DNA of 64,000 nt from Caulobacter sp. Root343 (GCF_001425745.1 NZ_LMDF01000006.1:834429-898428); one strand, 5' to 3'. Counted from the first letter of the stretch, positions 37,430-46,039 are shown. Translations and numbers: made by a program. The notes: generated from the letters alone by a model not told the origin.

Positions 37430-38653
37430 ATGGATTTCAACGACTCTCCCGAGGAAGCCGCCTATCGCGAGAAGGCTCGCGCCTGGCTCGCCGAGAACGC
37501 CGCGGCCCACCGCGCCCGGTTCGGCGACCTCAAGCCCAACACGCCCGAGCACATGGTCGCCGCCAAGGACTGGCAGGCGACCAAGGCCGCCGCCGGCTAC
37601 GCCTGCATCACCTGGCCCGCGGCCATCGGCGGCGGCGGCGGCACGCCGATCCAGTCGGTGATCTTCGGCCAGGAGGAGGCCAAGGCCGGCCTCGGCTACG
37701 GCTACTTCACGATCGGCCTGGGCATGTGCGTGCCCACGGTCATGGCCTTCGCCGACAGCGAGACCAAGCAGCGCTTCGTCTCGCCCGCCGTGAAGGGCGA
37801 GGAGATCTGGTGCCAGCTGTTCTCCGAACCGGCCGGGGGTTCGGATGTCGCGGCCCTGCGCACGCGCGCCGTCCGGGATGGCGACGAGTGGGTGATCAAC
37901 GGCCAGAAAGTCTGGACCACCGGCGCCCACTATTGCGACTACGGCATCCTGCTCACGCGGACGGACCCGGACGCGCCCAAGCACAAGGGCCTGACCATGT
38001 TCTGGATCGACATGAAGGATCCCGCCGTCGAGTGCCGGCCGATCCACCAGATGTCGGGCGGCCGCGAGTTCAACGAGGTCTATTTCACCGATCTGCGGGT
38101 CAAGGACAGCCAGCGCCTGGGCGAGGTCGGCGATGGCTGGAAGGTGGCCTTGGTCACCCTGATGAACGAGCGGCTGGCGGTCGGCGGCTCGGCCGGTCCG
38201 AACTATCGCGAGATCATGAAGCTGGCCCGCCAGCTGTCGGGTCCCACCGGCCCGGCCTTGAAGGACCAGGCCTTCCGCGAGAAGCTGGCCGACTGGTACG
38301 TCCAGTCCGAGGGGCTGAAGTTCACCCGCTTCCGGACCATGACCGCTCTGTCGCGGGGCCAGACGCCCGGGCCGGAAAGCTCGATCGGCAAGATCATCTC
38401 GGCCAACCAGCTGCAGGACCTGGCCAACACCGCCGTCGAGATGGAGGACCAGTACGGCATCCTCGTGGATCCCGATCAGGCCCCGGCCGAGGCGGCGTTC
38501 CAGCAGAGCCTGATGTGGGCCCCGGGTCTGCGCATCGCCGGCGGCACCGACGAGATCCTCAAGAACATCATCGCCGAGCGGGTGCTGGGGCTGCCGGGCG
38601 AGGTGCGGGTCGACAAGGACGTCCCCTTCAAGGACATGCCGACCGGCCGCTGA
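37430..38653 (+). CDS. Acyl-CoA dehydrogenase (second of a pair)
   Basis: Flavoprotein of 407 residues, longer than its partner. Motifs include WCQLFSEPAGGSDVAALRTRA and WVINGQKVWTTGAHYCDYGILLTRT of the FAD/substrate middle domain and GGTDEILKNIIAERVLGLP at the C-terminus. It is co-transcribed with the preceding gene (14-base gap). Substrate unknown; the long N-terminal region (LKPNTPEHMVAAKDWQATKA) resembles FadE-type enzymes for bulky or branched acyl-CoAs. Confidence 0.92.
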   Translation: MDFNDSPEEAAYREKARAWLAENAAAHRARFGDLKPNTPEHMVAAKDWQATKAAAGYACITWPAAIGGGGGTPIQSVIFGQEEAKAGLGYGYFTIGLGMCVPTVMAFADSETKQRFVSPAVKGEEIWCQLFSEPAGGSDVAALRTRAVRDGDEWVINGQKVWTTGAHYCDYGILLTRTDPDAPKHKGLTMFWIDMKDPAVECRPIHQMSGGREFNEVYFTDLRVKDSQRLGEVGDGWKVALVTLMNERLAVGGSAGPNYREIMKLARQLSGPTGPALKDQAFREKLADWYVQSEGLKFTRFRTMTALSRGQTPGPESSIGKIISANQLQDLANTAVEMEDQYGILVDPDQAPAEAAFQQSLMWAPGLRIAGGTDEILKNIIAERVLGLPGEVRVDKDVPFKDMPTGR

Positions 38654-38912
38654 ACTTCGTCGAATCGTCGTCTTCGGACCCGACGCCGATGGGCTTGGTC
38701 GTCGGATCGTTGCCGCCCTTTCAGGGCGTTTCCGATCCTTTGCACGTACCTAAGCCCCAAGATTTTCGACAAATTCGCCTGCCGCGCGAACCTCGTCTTT
38801 CGGGATCGAATCTTCCTCCCGGGATGGGTTGGGGCGACCTTGACAGTAACCCGTCCCGGGCACATGACAGACCGGGGATATATGGTTAACGGCGGCGGCT
38901 GAAGGGGGATTC
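38654..38912 (+). promoter_or_regulatory. Upstream region of the stp-like operon with three CcrM sites
   Basis: This 259-base gap contains three GANTC sites: GAATC at 38662 and 38808, and GATTC at 38908 directly before the stpA start. It also has a small hairpin GCCC-N5-GGGC at 38715-38727 followed by GTTTCC. A good ribosome site GAAGGGGG precedes the ATG. No convincing -35/-10 pair was found. Confidence 0.4.
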
Positions 38913-40415
38913 ATGCGCGAGGCCGGCGACGCATTTGCGCGCCTTAGGATGCTGCGTGAAGCGGCTGCGCGGGCTTACGCCGGCCGCGCCGCGCTGCTGC
39001 GCCGCGCCCCCGTTGGGGCGCTCGTGGCGGCCGTGGTGATCCCCCTCGTCGGTTGCGACACCGGCCCCAGCTTCTGGTTCCACAAGCGGGCCAGCGCCTG
39101 CCCGCGCCCGCAGGCGGCGCAGGGCGTGTCGGGCCAGTTCAATCAGCAGCAGCAAGAGATTCGCGCCCTGCGCCAGGGCGGCTTCCGCGGCGATTTCTTC
39201 GCCCAGCTCGAATTAGCCCGCCGCTACGAAGGTCAGCGCGCCGTCGACAAGAACCTCGAGGATCCGGTCGAGGCGGGCGTCTGGTACGCCATGGCCCTGG
39301 CCAATTCCGGGGGCTACGCGCCGATCGCGGCCTATGAGCGCCGAGGCCAGGAATCGCGGGCGGTGTCGCGCTTCGACGACTGCCGCGCCTTCGAGCGGCG
39401 CAGCGCCTATGGCGCGCTGGACCGCCTGCTGTCGCGGATGTCGACCGAGGAGCGCGAGAAGGTCCGCAACCGCGTGATCTACATCCTCTCGGCCCAGGGC
39501 GCGGACGGCTTCCGGACCCTGGCGCGCATCCACGACGGCTATTTCGGCCCCTATGGCGAGCCGTCCGACAACCTTCAGGCCATCGAGGCGTACGGCAAGC
39601 CCAGCCAGCCCGGCGCGCCGGCCGCCCTGGACCTGTTCCGCCGCAACGACGTCGACGCCTATCTCTATAACTACCTGGCGGTGCAGACAGGCGACGTGTC
39701 GGCCTATGTCATGCTCAAGGACTTCGAGCGCTCCTCGCCGCAGCGGGCCTCGTACGGCTCGTTCGTCGAGACCAAGGCCAAGCGCTGGATCCCGACCTAC
39801 GAGTTCTATCCGCCGGAATCGCCGGATTCGGGCGTGCCGCACTCCGACGAGTCGGACCTGTCGGGCGAGCAGCGCGAGGCGGCGCTGGCCCGCATCAACG
39901 AGCTGCCGTTCGTGCACGTGGCCGAGGCCCTGACCTATCTGCGCGTCATCCCGACGCCGATGCTCGACGAGAAGCTGCTCGGCCTCAACGACGCCCAGAC
40001 CTTGCAGAGCATGATCGGCCGTCCCACGACCGGCCGCCTGGCCCCGATCGAGAAGGTGCGGGCGATCCAGTACGCAGCGGTCAACGGCTCGTCCAAGGCC
40101 CAGCTGGTGCTGGCGGTGATGTACTCCGAGGGCGTCGGCGTGCCGCGCGACTACGCCCGGGCCTATCACTGGTACGAAGAGGCCGAACGCCAAGGGTCGG
40201 CCGAGGCCAAGTACGCCATGTCGACCTTCTTCTCCCTGGGCCTCCAGGGCGTGGCCGACCAGGACCGCGCCAAGGCGGTGGTCTACCAGCTCGACGGAGC
40301 CCTGGCGGGCTTCAAGCCGTCGGCCATGCGGCTGCAGCAACTGCTGGCCCAGGTCTCGCGTCCGCCCCGGCAGGTCGCCGATCGCGGCCGTCCGTACAGC
40401 GAAAGGGACTTCTAG
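38913..40415 (+). CDS. stpA: Sel1-repeat envelope protein, probable stalk crossband protein StpA
   Basis: Protein of 500 residues. A basic N-terminus leads to a hydrophobic segment (about 32-49, APVGALVAAVVIPLVGCD) that is either a membrane anchor or a lipoprotein signal (LVGC). The rest is periplasmic and helical, with Sel1-type repeats clearest at about residues 390-465 (AVMYSEGVGVPRDYARAYHWYEEAERQ). Distance from pleC and the order Sel1 protein, beta-helix protein, small exported protein match my memory of C. crescentus stpA-stpB-stpC, whose products build the crossband diffusion barriers of the stalk. The next ATG follows its TAG directly. Confidence 0.75.
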   Translation: MREAGDAFARLRMLREAAARAYAGRAALLRRAPVGALVAAVVIPLVGCDTGPSFWFHKRASACPRPQAAQGVSGQFNQQQQEIRALRQGGFRGDFFAQLELARRYEGQRAVDKNLEDPVEAGVWYAMALANSGGYAPIAAYERRGQESRAVSRFDDCRAFERRSAYGALDRLLSRMSTEEREKVRNRVIYILSAQGADGFRTLARIHDGYFGPYGEPSDNLQAIEAYGKPSQPGAPAALDLFRRNDVDAYLYNYLAVQTGDVSAYVMLKDFERSSPQRASYGSFVETKAKRWIPTYEFYPPESPDSGVPHSDESDLSGEQREAALARINELPFVHVAEALTYLRVIPTPMLDEKLLGLNDAQTLQSMIGRPTTGRLAPIEKVRAIQYAAVNGSSKAQLVLAVMYSEGVGVPRDYARAYHWYEEAERQGSAEAKYAMSTFFSLGLQGVADQDRAKAVVYQLDGALAGFKPSAMRLQQLLAQVSRPPRQVADRGRPYSERDF

Positions 40416-41945
40416 ATGCGCCGCCTCAGCCGCCTGATGGCGCTTTGGGCCGCCTTGGTCTTCGGCTTCGCGGTCACTACGCCCGAGCTCGCCGCCGCCT
40501 CGCCCGACGCCAAGATCGACCAGCAGATCCGGCCCTGCTTCGGCCTGCTGATCCAGCCGAACCTCTCGCAAGGCTGCAAGGTCCGCTACGCCAAGCCCAG
40601 GCCCTGCGCGCGCGGCTATTACCGTTCGCGCGGCCGGTGCGTCATCGGCAACGGCGGTGGCGGCTATGGTCCCGGCGGCGGCCGCTACGTGCAGCGCGAG
40701 ATCAATTGCGACTATGCCTATCCGGGCCAGGTCTCCGACACCCTGGCGCGCCTCTATGACGGCGACACCATCACCCTGACCTCGACCAATGGCGGGGCCT
40801 GCGTCGAGTCGCTGAACATCACCCAGTCGGTGACGATCGTGGCGCGCGGCTATCAGGCCAGCCCGGGTCATCCGATCCTGGTGGCGCCGGCCGACCAGCC
40901 CTGCATCAAGATCGCCCCGGGCGTGCAGTACGTGGTGCTGGAAGGCCTGGGCATCGAGTCCCGCCGTGGCGGTTCGGCCTCGTGCATCGTCGGCCGCGCC
41001 ACCGAGATCGCCCTGAAGGACGTCAGCGTCCGCTACGACGGCGACGCCTCGGCCTTCGACATTGGCGACAGCCGCATCGAGCTGTCGGGCGCGGTGTTCA
41101 TCGGCCGCACCCGCTCGGCGGTGGTCAAGGCCACCGGCACGATCATGGCCTCGGACGTCGAGATCGCCGCCACGGCGATCGGCGGCGCTTTCGAGACCTC
41201 GGGCGACAGCCGCCTGCGCGACATCCGCATCGTCCGTCTGGGCGACTGGACCGGCTCGTCGCGGACCCGCAACTCGGCCGGCTTCGTGATCAGCGGCATG
41301 AACCGCCAGCAGCTGGTGACGATCGACGGCCTGTACGTCGATGGCTTCTCGCGCGGCGTCTATATCGGCGGCGGCGACGAGACCACGCTGCTGCGGCCGG
41401 TGGTGCGCGACAGCGACTGGGCTGTCTCGGTCGAGAACGCCAACCTGCGCCTCAACGACGGCGAGCTGGAGGCGGTCGATGTCGGTCTCTACGTCGCCTC
41501 GGGCATCGCCTACGCCAGCAACAACAAGGTGGTCGGCGTCATGCGCTCGGGCATCTATGCCGACGCCGGCGGCCAGGTCCGCGCGGTCGACAACCGCATC
41601 TACGCCCGCAAGGACGGCTGCAAGGCCCTGGTCAGCGGCTTCTTCGACGGCGAGCTGACCTGCCGCCCGTGGTTCGAGGCGCCGGAGCTGTACCGCACGC
41701 CGCGCGACCGGGCCCGCCTGGACTACGACACCTATTGGCCCGCCGCCTCGATCGGCCCGGCGCCGATGGCGGCCAATGTTCCGGCTGACCTGTCGGACGA
41801 AGCCGCCGCCACGGGCGTTTCGACGTCTCGCCGTTCGGCGCCCGACGTCTATCGCACTGTTCCCGGCCCGGCGGGCGCGCCGCCCGCCTACGAGAAGGTC
41901 GCGCCGCTGGCTGGCGGGCCTTCGGCTCTAGGAGCTCCCAAATGA
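40416..41945 (+). CDS. stpB: Exported beta-helix protein, probable crossband protein StpB
   Basis: Exported protein of 509 residues. A signal peptide (about 1-28) is followed by a Cys-containing, Gly-rich linker (GNGGGGYGPGGGRYV) and a right-handed parallel beta-helix at about 100-410, seen as successive short turns such as DGDTITLTSTNGG, SRIELSGAVFIG, GVYIGGGDETTLLRPVV and NNKVVGVMRSGIYADAGGQV. The C-terminal 80 residues are Pro/Ala-rich and probably disordered. Its ATG abuts the previous stop and its own stop overlaps the next ATG. In the C. crescentus crossband complex StpB works with StpA; the assignment is from operon order and fold. Confidence 0.72.
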   Translation: MRRLSRLMALWAALVFGFAVTTPELAAASPDAKIDQQIRPCFGLLIQPNLSQGCKVRYAKPRPCARGYYRSRGRCVIGNGGGGYGPGGGRYVQREINCDYAYPGQVSDTLARLYDGDTITLTSTNGGACVESLNITQSVTIVARGYQASPGHPILVAPADQPCIKIAPGVQYVVLEGLGIESRRGGSASCIVGRATEIALKDVSVRYDGDASAFDIGDSRIELSGAVFIGRTRSAVVKATGTIMASDVEIAATAIGGAFETSGDSRLRDIRIVRLGDWTGSSRTRNSAGFVISGMNRQQLVTIDGLYVDGFSRGVYIGGGDETTLLRPVVRDSDWAVSVENANLRLNDGELEAVDVGLYVASGIAYASNNKVVGVMRSGIYADAGGQVRAVDNRIYARKDGCKALVSGFFDGELTCRPWFEAPELYRTPRDRARLDYDTYWPAASIGPAPMAANVPADLSDEAAATGVSTSRRSAPDVYRTVPGPAGAPPAYEKVAPLAGGPSALGAPK

Positions 41946-42457
41946 GCAAGCTGGTTCGCGGCGGTCTGGCCGTCCTCGTCGTCGTATCGACCTTGGCCGG
42001 CGCCCAGGCCTGGGCTCAGGACCGTGGTCACGGCGGTCCGGCTGGCAAGCGTGGCGGCGGCGTCTGCGGCGCGCCCCTGACCGGCCAGGCGCCGGACATC
42101 ATGACCTATGACAGCACCACGGGCACCCAGGTGTTCGTCGGCGGCGGACGCGGCGGCGGCTCTGACGTCTCGGCCTACAACGCCCAGACCGGCTCGGCCG
42201 CGGCCTTGACCGGCGACCTCAGCCGTCCGGGCCTGGTCGCCTCGTGCGCCGTCGACGGGATCACCCGCGAGTCGTACGGCGTCACCTCCGACCGTCCGGG
42301 CCAGGTCAGCTTCAGCGGCCGCGACGACCGGGGCGAGCGCTACCAGTTCACCCGCAGCGACGGCCGCACCGAGGTCTGGGACCCGCGCCTCGACAACCGC
42401 TGCTTCCGCTCCGGCGTCGGCCTGTTCGGCCCGGGCGCGGCCGACCGCCGATGCTGA
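41942..42457 (+). CDS. stpC: Small exported Gly-rich protein, possible StpC
   Basis: Protein of 171 residues with a signal peptide (about 1-25, AQAWA), a Gly/Arg-rich stretch (GHGGPAGKRGGG), then a beta-rich body (GTQVFVGGGRGGGSDVSAYN) and four cysteines (GVCGAP, ASCAVDG, NRCFRS, RRC) likely disulfide-bonded in the periplasm. AGGAG lies before the ATG, which overlaps the stpB stop by four bases. Operon position suggests a crossband component; the symbol is less certain than for the two preceding genes. Confidence 0.55.
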   Translation: MSKLVRGGLAVLVVVSTLAGAQAWAQDRGHGGPAGKRGGGVCGAPLTGQAPDIMTYDSTTGTQVFVGGGRGGGSDVSAYNAQTGSAAALTGDLSRPGLVASCAVDGITRESYGVTSDRPGQVSFSGRDDRGERYQFTRSDGRTEVWDPRLDNRCFRSGVGLFGPGAADRRC

Positions 42458-42618
42458 AACCGGTCCTGGCGCTGGCCGTCGTCGCCCTGGCCTTGGCGGC
42501 GTGCGGCGGACGGCCCTATCCGCCTTACCGTGGGCCCTCGGCGCCGGTGGCGCCGAACCCGAACAAGGTGACGCCGCCTCCACCGCCGATCGACGTGATC
42601 CGGCCGAAGATTCCGTAG
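42451..42618 (+). CDS. Small Pro-rich lipoprotein, fourth gene of the stp-like operon
   Basis: Lipoprotein precursor of 55 residues: MLKPVLALAVVALALAAC gives a hydrophobic signal and the lipobox L-A-A-C18, leaving a 38-residue mature part very rich in Pro (PYPPYRGPSAPVAPNPNK, then PPPPP). Its ATG overlaps the preceding stop by seven bases, so it is coupled to the crossband genes. The mature peptide could act as a short membrane-tethered linker. I know of no named homologue. It is easily missed because of its size. Confidence 0.7.
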   Translation: MLKPVLALAVVALALAACGGRPYPPYRGPSAPVAPNPNKVTPPPPPIDVIRPKIP

Positions 42619-42631
42619 GCGCGTCCTACGG
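42613..42631. terminator. Short convergent-gene hairpin spanning two stop codons
   Basis: CCGTAG (42613-42618) pairs perfectly with CTACGG (42626-42631) around a seven-base loop. Both stems contain a stop codon: TAG of the lipoprotein on the plus strand and TAG of the amidase on the minus strand. No T-tract follows, so terminator function is tentative. Confidence 0.4.
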
Positions 42632-44119
42632 CGCGATGGTCTTCAGGAACGTCGGCGGCTTGCGATGGTGCGTCGCCTGTTCGTAGGCGTAGCCCAGGTT
42701 CAGCAGCAGCTTCTCGCTCCAGGCCGGGCCGATGAACGAGAGACCGACCGGCAGGCCCGTGACGTCGCCCATCGGCACGGTCAGGTGCGGATAGCCGGCC
42801 ACGGCGGGCAGGGTGGTCGACGAGCCGCCGTAGTTATCGCCGTTCAGCGGATCGATGGTCCAGGCCGGACCTGTGGTCGGGGCGATCATCGCCACCGCGC
42901 CGGTGTCCTTGAGGATCTTGTCGATGCCCTCGGGGCCGGCCATCCGCTTCGAATCCGCCAGGGCCTTCAGGTAGTCGGGATCGGTCAGGCCCTTGGTCTT
43001 CTCGGCCTTCTCGAAGCTCTCCTGGCCGAACCACTCGAACTCCTTGGGCGTCGCCTTGTTGAAGGCGATCAGGTCGGCCAGCGTGCGGCTGGGCACCTTC
43101 TTCGGGTCGGTCGAGCCCAGATAGGCGGCCATGTCGGCCTTCAGCTCTGTATAGAGCACCACGCCCTCGGCCTTGCCGATCGGGCCTTCGTCGAAGTCCT
43201 TGACGTCGACCAGGATCGCGCCCTGGGCCCGCAGTTCCTTCAGGGCCTGTTCGAACACGGCGTCGGTCTTGGGCGAATAGCCGGTGTAGAACCGCGCCAC
43301 GGCCAGCTTGACGCCCTTCAGCGCGTCCTTGGACAGGCCCGCCGCGTAGTCGGTCTTGTGAGTGTCGGCGTCCTTGGTGGCGACGTCGGCGGGGTCCGAG
43401 CCGGCGATGATGGTCAACACCTTGGCCGCGTCCTCGACCGTGGTGGTCATCGGGCCAGCGGTGTCCTGGCTGTGGCTAATCGGCACGATGTGGGTGCGCG
43501 AGACCAGGCCCACTGTCGGCTTGAGGCCCACCAGGCCGTTGATCGCCGCCGGGCAGGTGATCGAACCGTCGGTCTCGGTGCCGATGGCCAAGGGCGCCAG
43601 GCCCGCCGCCACCGCCGCGCCCGAACCGCTGGACGAGCCGCAGGCGCTGCGGTCCAGGACATAGGGGTTGCGCACCGTGCCGCCGACCGCGCTCCAGCCG
43701 CTGATCGACTTGGACGAGCGGATATTGGCCCATTCCGACAGGTTGGCCTTGCCCAGGATGACCAGGCCGGCGTCGGTCAGGCGTTTGACGATCGGGGCGT
43801 CACGGTTGGTGACATTGTCCTTCAGCGCCAGCGAGCCGGCGGTGGTGGCGGTGTCGTCGGCGCTCTCGATGTTGTCCTTCAGCAGGATCGGCGCGCCGTG
43901 CAGCAGCGAGCGGACCTTGCCGGCCTTGCGCTCGGCGTCCAGGGCGCGGGCGTCGGCCAAGGCGTGGGGATTGGTGACGATCACCGCGTGCAGGACGGGG
44001 TTCTTGTCCTTGATGACCGCAAGGTAGGCCTTGGTCGCGTCTTCCGACGTCTGGGCGGACGCGGCCCCGGCCAGCAGGGCGAGGACGGCCGCGCCAGTAA
44101 GGCAGGCGATCTTGGTCAT
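42626..44119 (-). CDS. Exported amidase, amidase-signature family
   Basis: Hydrolase of 497 residues with a signal peptide (about 1-23, AGAASAQ). The Ser-cisSer-Lys machinery is visible: the lysine in APILLKDNIES, the Gly/Ser-rich core SACGSSSGSGAAVAAGLAPL and the nucleophile region GTETDGSITCPAAINGLVGLKPTVG. Secreted members act on peptide or cell-wall amides and many have unknown substrates. The ATG at 44119 has GGGGAAA upstream; the longer frame adds residues before the signal peptide. Confidence 0.9.
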   Translation of the reverse strand: MTKIACLTGAAVLALLAGAASAQTSEDATKAYLAVIKDKNPVLHAVIVTNPHALADARALDAERKAGKVRSLLHGAPILLKDNIESADDTATTAGSLALKDNVTNRDAPIVKRLTDAGLVILGKANLSEWANIRSSKSISGWSAVGGTVRNPYVLDRSACGSSSGSGAAVAAGLAPLAIGTETDGSITCPAAINGLVGLKPTVGLVSRTHIVPISHSQDTAGPMTTTVEDAAKVLTIIAGSDPADVATKDADTHKTDYAAGLSKDALKGVKLAVARFYTGYSPKTDAVFEQALKELRAQGAILVDVKDFDEGPIGKAEGVVLYTELKADMAAYLGSTDPKKVPSRTLADLIAFNKATPKEFEWFGQESFEKAEKTKGLTDPDYLKALADSKRMAGPEGIDKILKDTGAVAMIAPTTGPAWTIDPLNGDNYGGSSTTLPAVAGYPHLTVPMGDVTGLPVGLSFIGPAWSEKLLLNLGYAYEQATHHRKPPTFLKTIAP

Positions 44120-44245
44120 CAGCGTTTCCCCGAACGCGGCCGCGACTCTTGGCGCGGCCCAGGCCGAGAACATGAGGTCAAAAATCCACGCCTGCCAAGG
44201 AAATCGCGGAACGTTCGTGCTCGGAATCCTGAACCGCTCTTTATT

Positions 44246-44376
44246 CCGACCTTCCCGGCGAAAGCCGGGATCCAGATCTCATGGCGCTTGGGCTGATTGG
44301 AGGGACGCGGCGCCTTTAGAACCCGCCCCATAGCTCTTCCATCTGGGCCCCGGCCTTCGCCGGGAGATCGGATTTT
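44246..44376. repeat. Inverted pair of hairpin repeats, family B copy 1
   Basis: A left unit with hairpin CCCGGC-GAAA-GCCGGG (44254-44269) followed by ATCCAGATC faces a right unit in opposite orientation with hairpin CCCGGC-CTTC-GCCGGG (44349-44364) preceded by ATCTGGGC. The spacer of about 80 bases is non-coding. The same architecture recurs at 49781-49914. The element fills most of the 269-base gap before the thioesterase stop. Confidence 0.8.
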
Positions 44377-44388
44377 TAAAGAAGGCCC

Positions 44389-45177
44389 TCAGACGAAGAC
44401 CGCCACGTTCTGCCGCGCCAGGATCAGCGGGCGACCATCCCGGTCCCACAGATGCATCTCCTGAGTCGAATAGCCGTCGCCGATAGTCTCGGCCCGACTG
44501 CGCAGCAGGCGCCAGCCGTCGTCGCCTTCGGAGGGCAGGCCGACCACGTCCAGCGACCAGGTCATGGTCGAGATCGGGCCGAAGCGGGTGAACAGGGCCA
44601 TGGCCGGCGGCGGCGGGGCGTCGGCCAGGGCGATCAGGGCCGACAGCGAGGTCGCCGCCGGATCACGGTGGCGGATCCACAGCAGATATTCCGGCGGTCC
44701 GCCCGAGCCCGGCCGTCCGCCGCCGGCGACGCGGAAGTCGAACTGGCGGATGAAGCTGGGCGCGGCGCTGGTGTCGCCCTTGTGGAACGGCTCGCACTGG
44801 TCGGGCGGAGCCACGGCGGGGCAGGGAACGTCGATGTGAGCGACGTGCGACTCCCGCGCTGCGCCGAACGTCAGGGTCCCGTGGGTGGCCACGCCCTGTT
44901 CGCCGATCAGGTCGACGGCCGCGAACAGGGTCGACTTGCCCTGACGCAGGGCCTTGACGTCGATCGACAGCTCACCGGCCGCTGGCCCGACGAACGCGAA
45001 CTGGGCCGAGCGCAGGGGCGGGGCCTCGGGGAAGGCGCGCTGGGCCGCCTCGACGCACAGGGCGGCGGACAGGCCGCCATAGGTGGTGCGGCCCTGCTTC
45101 CAGTCGTCGGTGACCGTGGCGGTGAAGCCGGCGTCGGTGGCGTGGAGCGCGGCGAGGAGGTCGGTGTAGGTGCTCAT
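44389..45177 (-). CDS. Acyl-CoA thioesterase family protein (double hotdog)
   Basis: Protein of 262 residues with two fused hotdog-like halves of the TesB/YbgC-type thioesterase superfamily: TVTDDWKQGRTTYGGLSAALCVEAAQRAFP in the first half and PPPAMALFTRFGPISTMTWSLDVVGLP plus GYSTQEMHLWDRDGRPLILARQNVAVF in the second. It would release free acids from acyl-CoA in the cytoplasm. Substrate unknown. The start ATG at 45177 is the first in the conserved frame. Confidence 0.85.
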   Translation of the reverse strand: MSTYTDLLAALHATDAGFTATVTDDWKQGRTTYGGLSAALCVEAAQRAFPEAPPLRSAQFAFVGPAAGELSIDVKALRQGKSTLFAAVDLIGEQGVATHGTLTFGAARESHVAHIDVPCPAVAPPDQCEPFHKGDTSAAPSFIRQFDFRVAGGGRPGSGGPPEYLLWIRHRDPAATSLSALIALADAPPPPAMALFTRFGPISTMTWSLDVVGLPSEGDDGWRLLRSRAETIGDGYSTQEMHLWDRDGRPLILARQNVAVFV

Positions 45178-45303
45178 GAGAGCGAGGTTCGTTTTCTTTC
45201 GCTACGGAAGTCAAGCGGTCCGTCTGGCTGACGCTGCGCAACCTTAGGTGAAATTGTTTGTTTCCCTGGTAGCGCTCGCGCCGCACGGAAGGGGCCTCGC
45301 CGC

Positions 45304-46035
45304 ATGAAACGTACTGGCTTCGCCGCGCTCGCCGTCGGCGTGGTCCTGACCGCGCGACCCGCGACGGCTCAGGATTTCTCCAGCATCGGCAGCCAGTACA
45401 TCGACTATGGCGCCTCGATGATGGCGGTCGGCCAGCTGAACAACGTGCTGGGATCGACTGACAGGAGCGGCGGTCGCGCCGAAGCCGCTTCACCTGTGAA
45501 CGGCGCCCCGGCGGACACGGGCTATCGCGCGTCGCCGGAAGTCTCGGCGCGGGTCCGAACGCGGTTCGCCGACTTCGCGGCCAAGGCCGATCCGGCCAAC
45601 GCCGAGCGCCTGCGGGAGGCGATCCGCCGACAAGACCTGCTCGGCTTGTGGGAAAAACATGTCTCGATCGACGGCCTGCGCCGGGGAGACGTGGCCGACG
45701 CCATGACCGCCTACTGGGTGCAGAACTGGCAGATGGCGACCCGGACGTCCTTTGTGGACCGCGCCAGGGTGCGGGCGGTGCGCGGCCAGGTCGCGCGCGC
45801 CCTGGCGTCCAATCCGGACTTCAAGCATCTGGGCGACGCCGGCAAGCAGGAGATGGCCGAGACCTTCATGCTGAACTTCGTGGTCCAGGGATCGGCCTAT
45901 TCCGACGCCATGACCCGGCGTGATGCGGGCCTGGCGGAGCGTCTCTCGGAGGCGGCGGCGGCGCGCTTTCGCCGCGAGGTGAACATCGACGCCCGCCAGC
46001 TGAAGCTGACTCCGGCGGGTTTCGCACGACCCTAG
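45304..46035 (+). CDS. Exported hypothetical protein (DUF6683-like)
   Basis: Protein of 243 residues with a signal peptide (about 1-22, ATAQ). The middle and C-terminal parts are helical; the segment RGDVADAMTAYWVQNWQMATRT followed by ALASNPDFKHLGDAGKQEMAETFMLNFVVQGSAY resembles DUF6683 proteins, though I hold this loosely. It has no membrane helix after the signal, so it is periplasmic or secreted. AAGGGG lies before the ATG. Function unknown. Confidence 0.7.
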   Translation: MKRTGFAALAVGVVLTARPATAQDFSSIGSQYIDYGASMMAVGQLNNVLGSTDRSGGRAEAASPVNGAPADTGYRASPEVSARVRTRFADFAAKADPANAERLREAIRRQDLLGLWEKHVSIDGLRRGDVADAMTAYWVQNWQMATRTSFVDRARVRAVRGQVARALASNPDFKHLGDAGKQEMAETFMLNFVVQGSAYSDAMTRRDAGLAERLSEAAAARFRREVNIDARQLKLTPAGFARP

Positions 46036-46039
46036 GGGT

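Noticed and set aside
38881..38899. CtrA box upstream of stpA (GGTTAACGG)
   Set aside because: Only one TTAA half-site is present; there is no second half at the N7 spacing.
44120..44388. Small coding gene in the gap between amidase and thioesterase
   Set aside because: Open frames here only translate the hairpin repeats and lack ribosome sites.
45267..45280. TGGTAGCGCTCGCG as a second XylR operator
   Set aside because: Only the left half fits; the right half lacks the TACCA/TAACA arm, and the neighbouring gene has no link to sugars.
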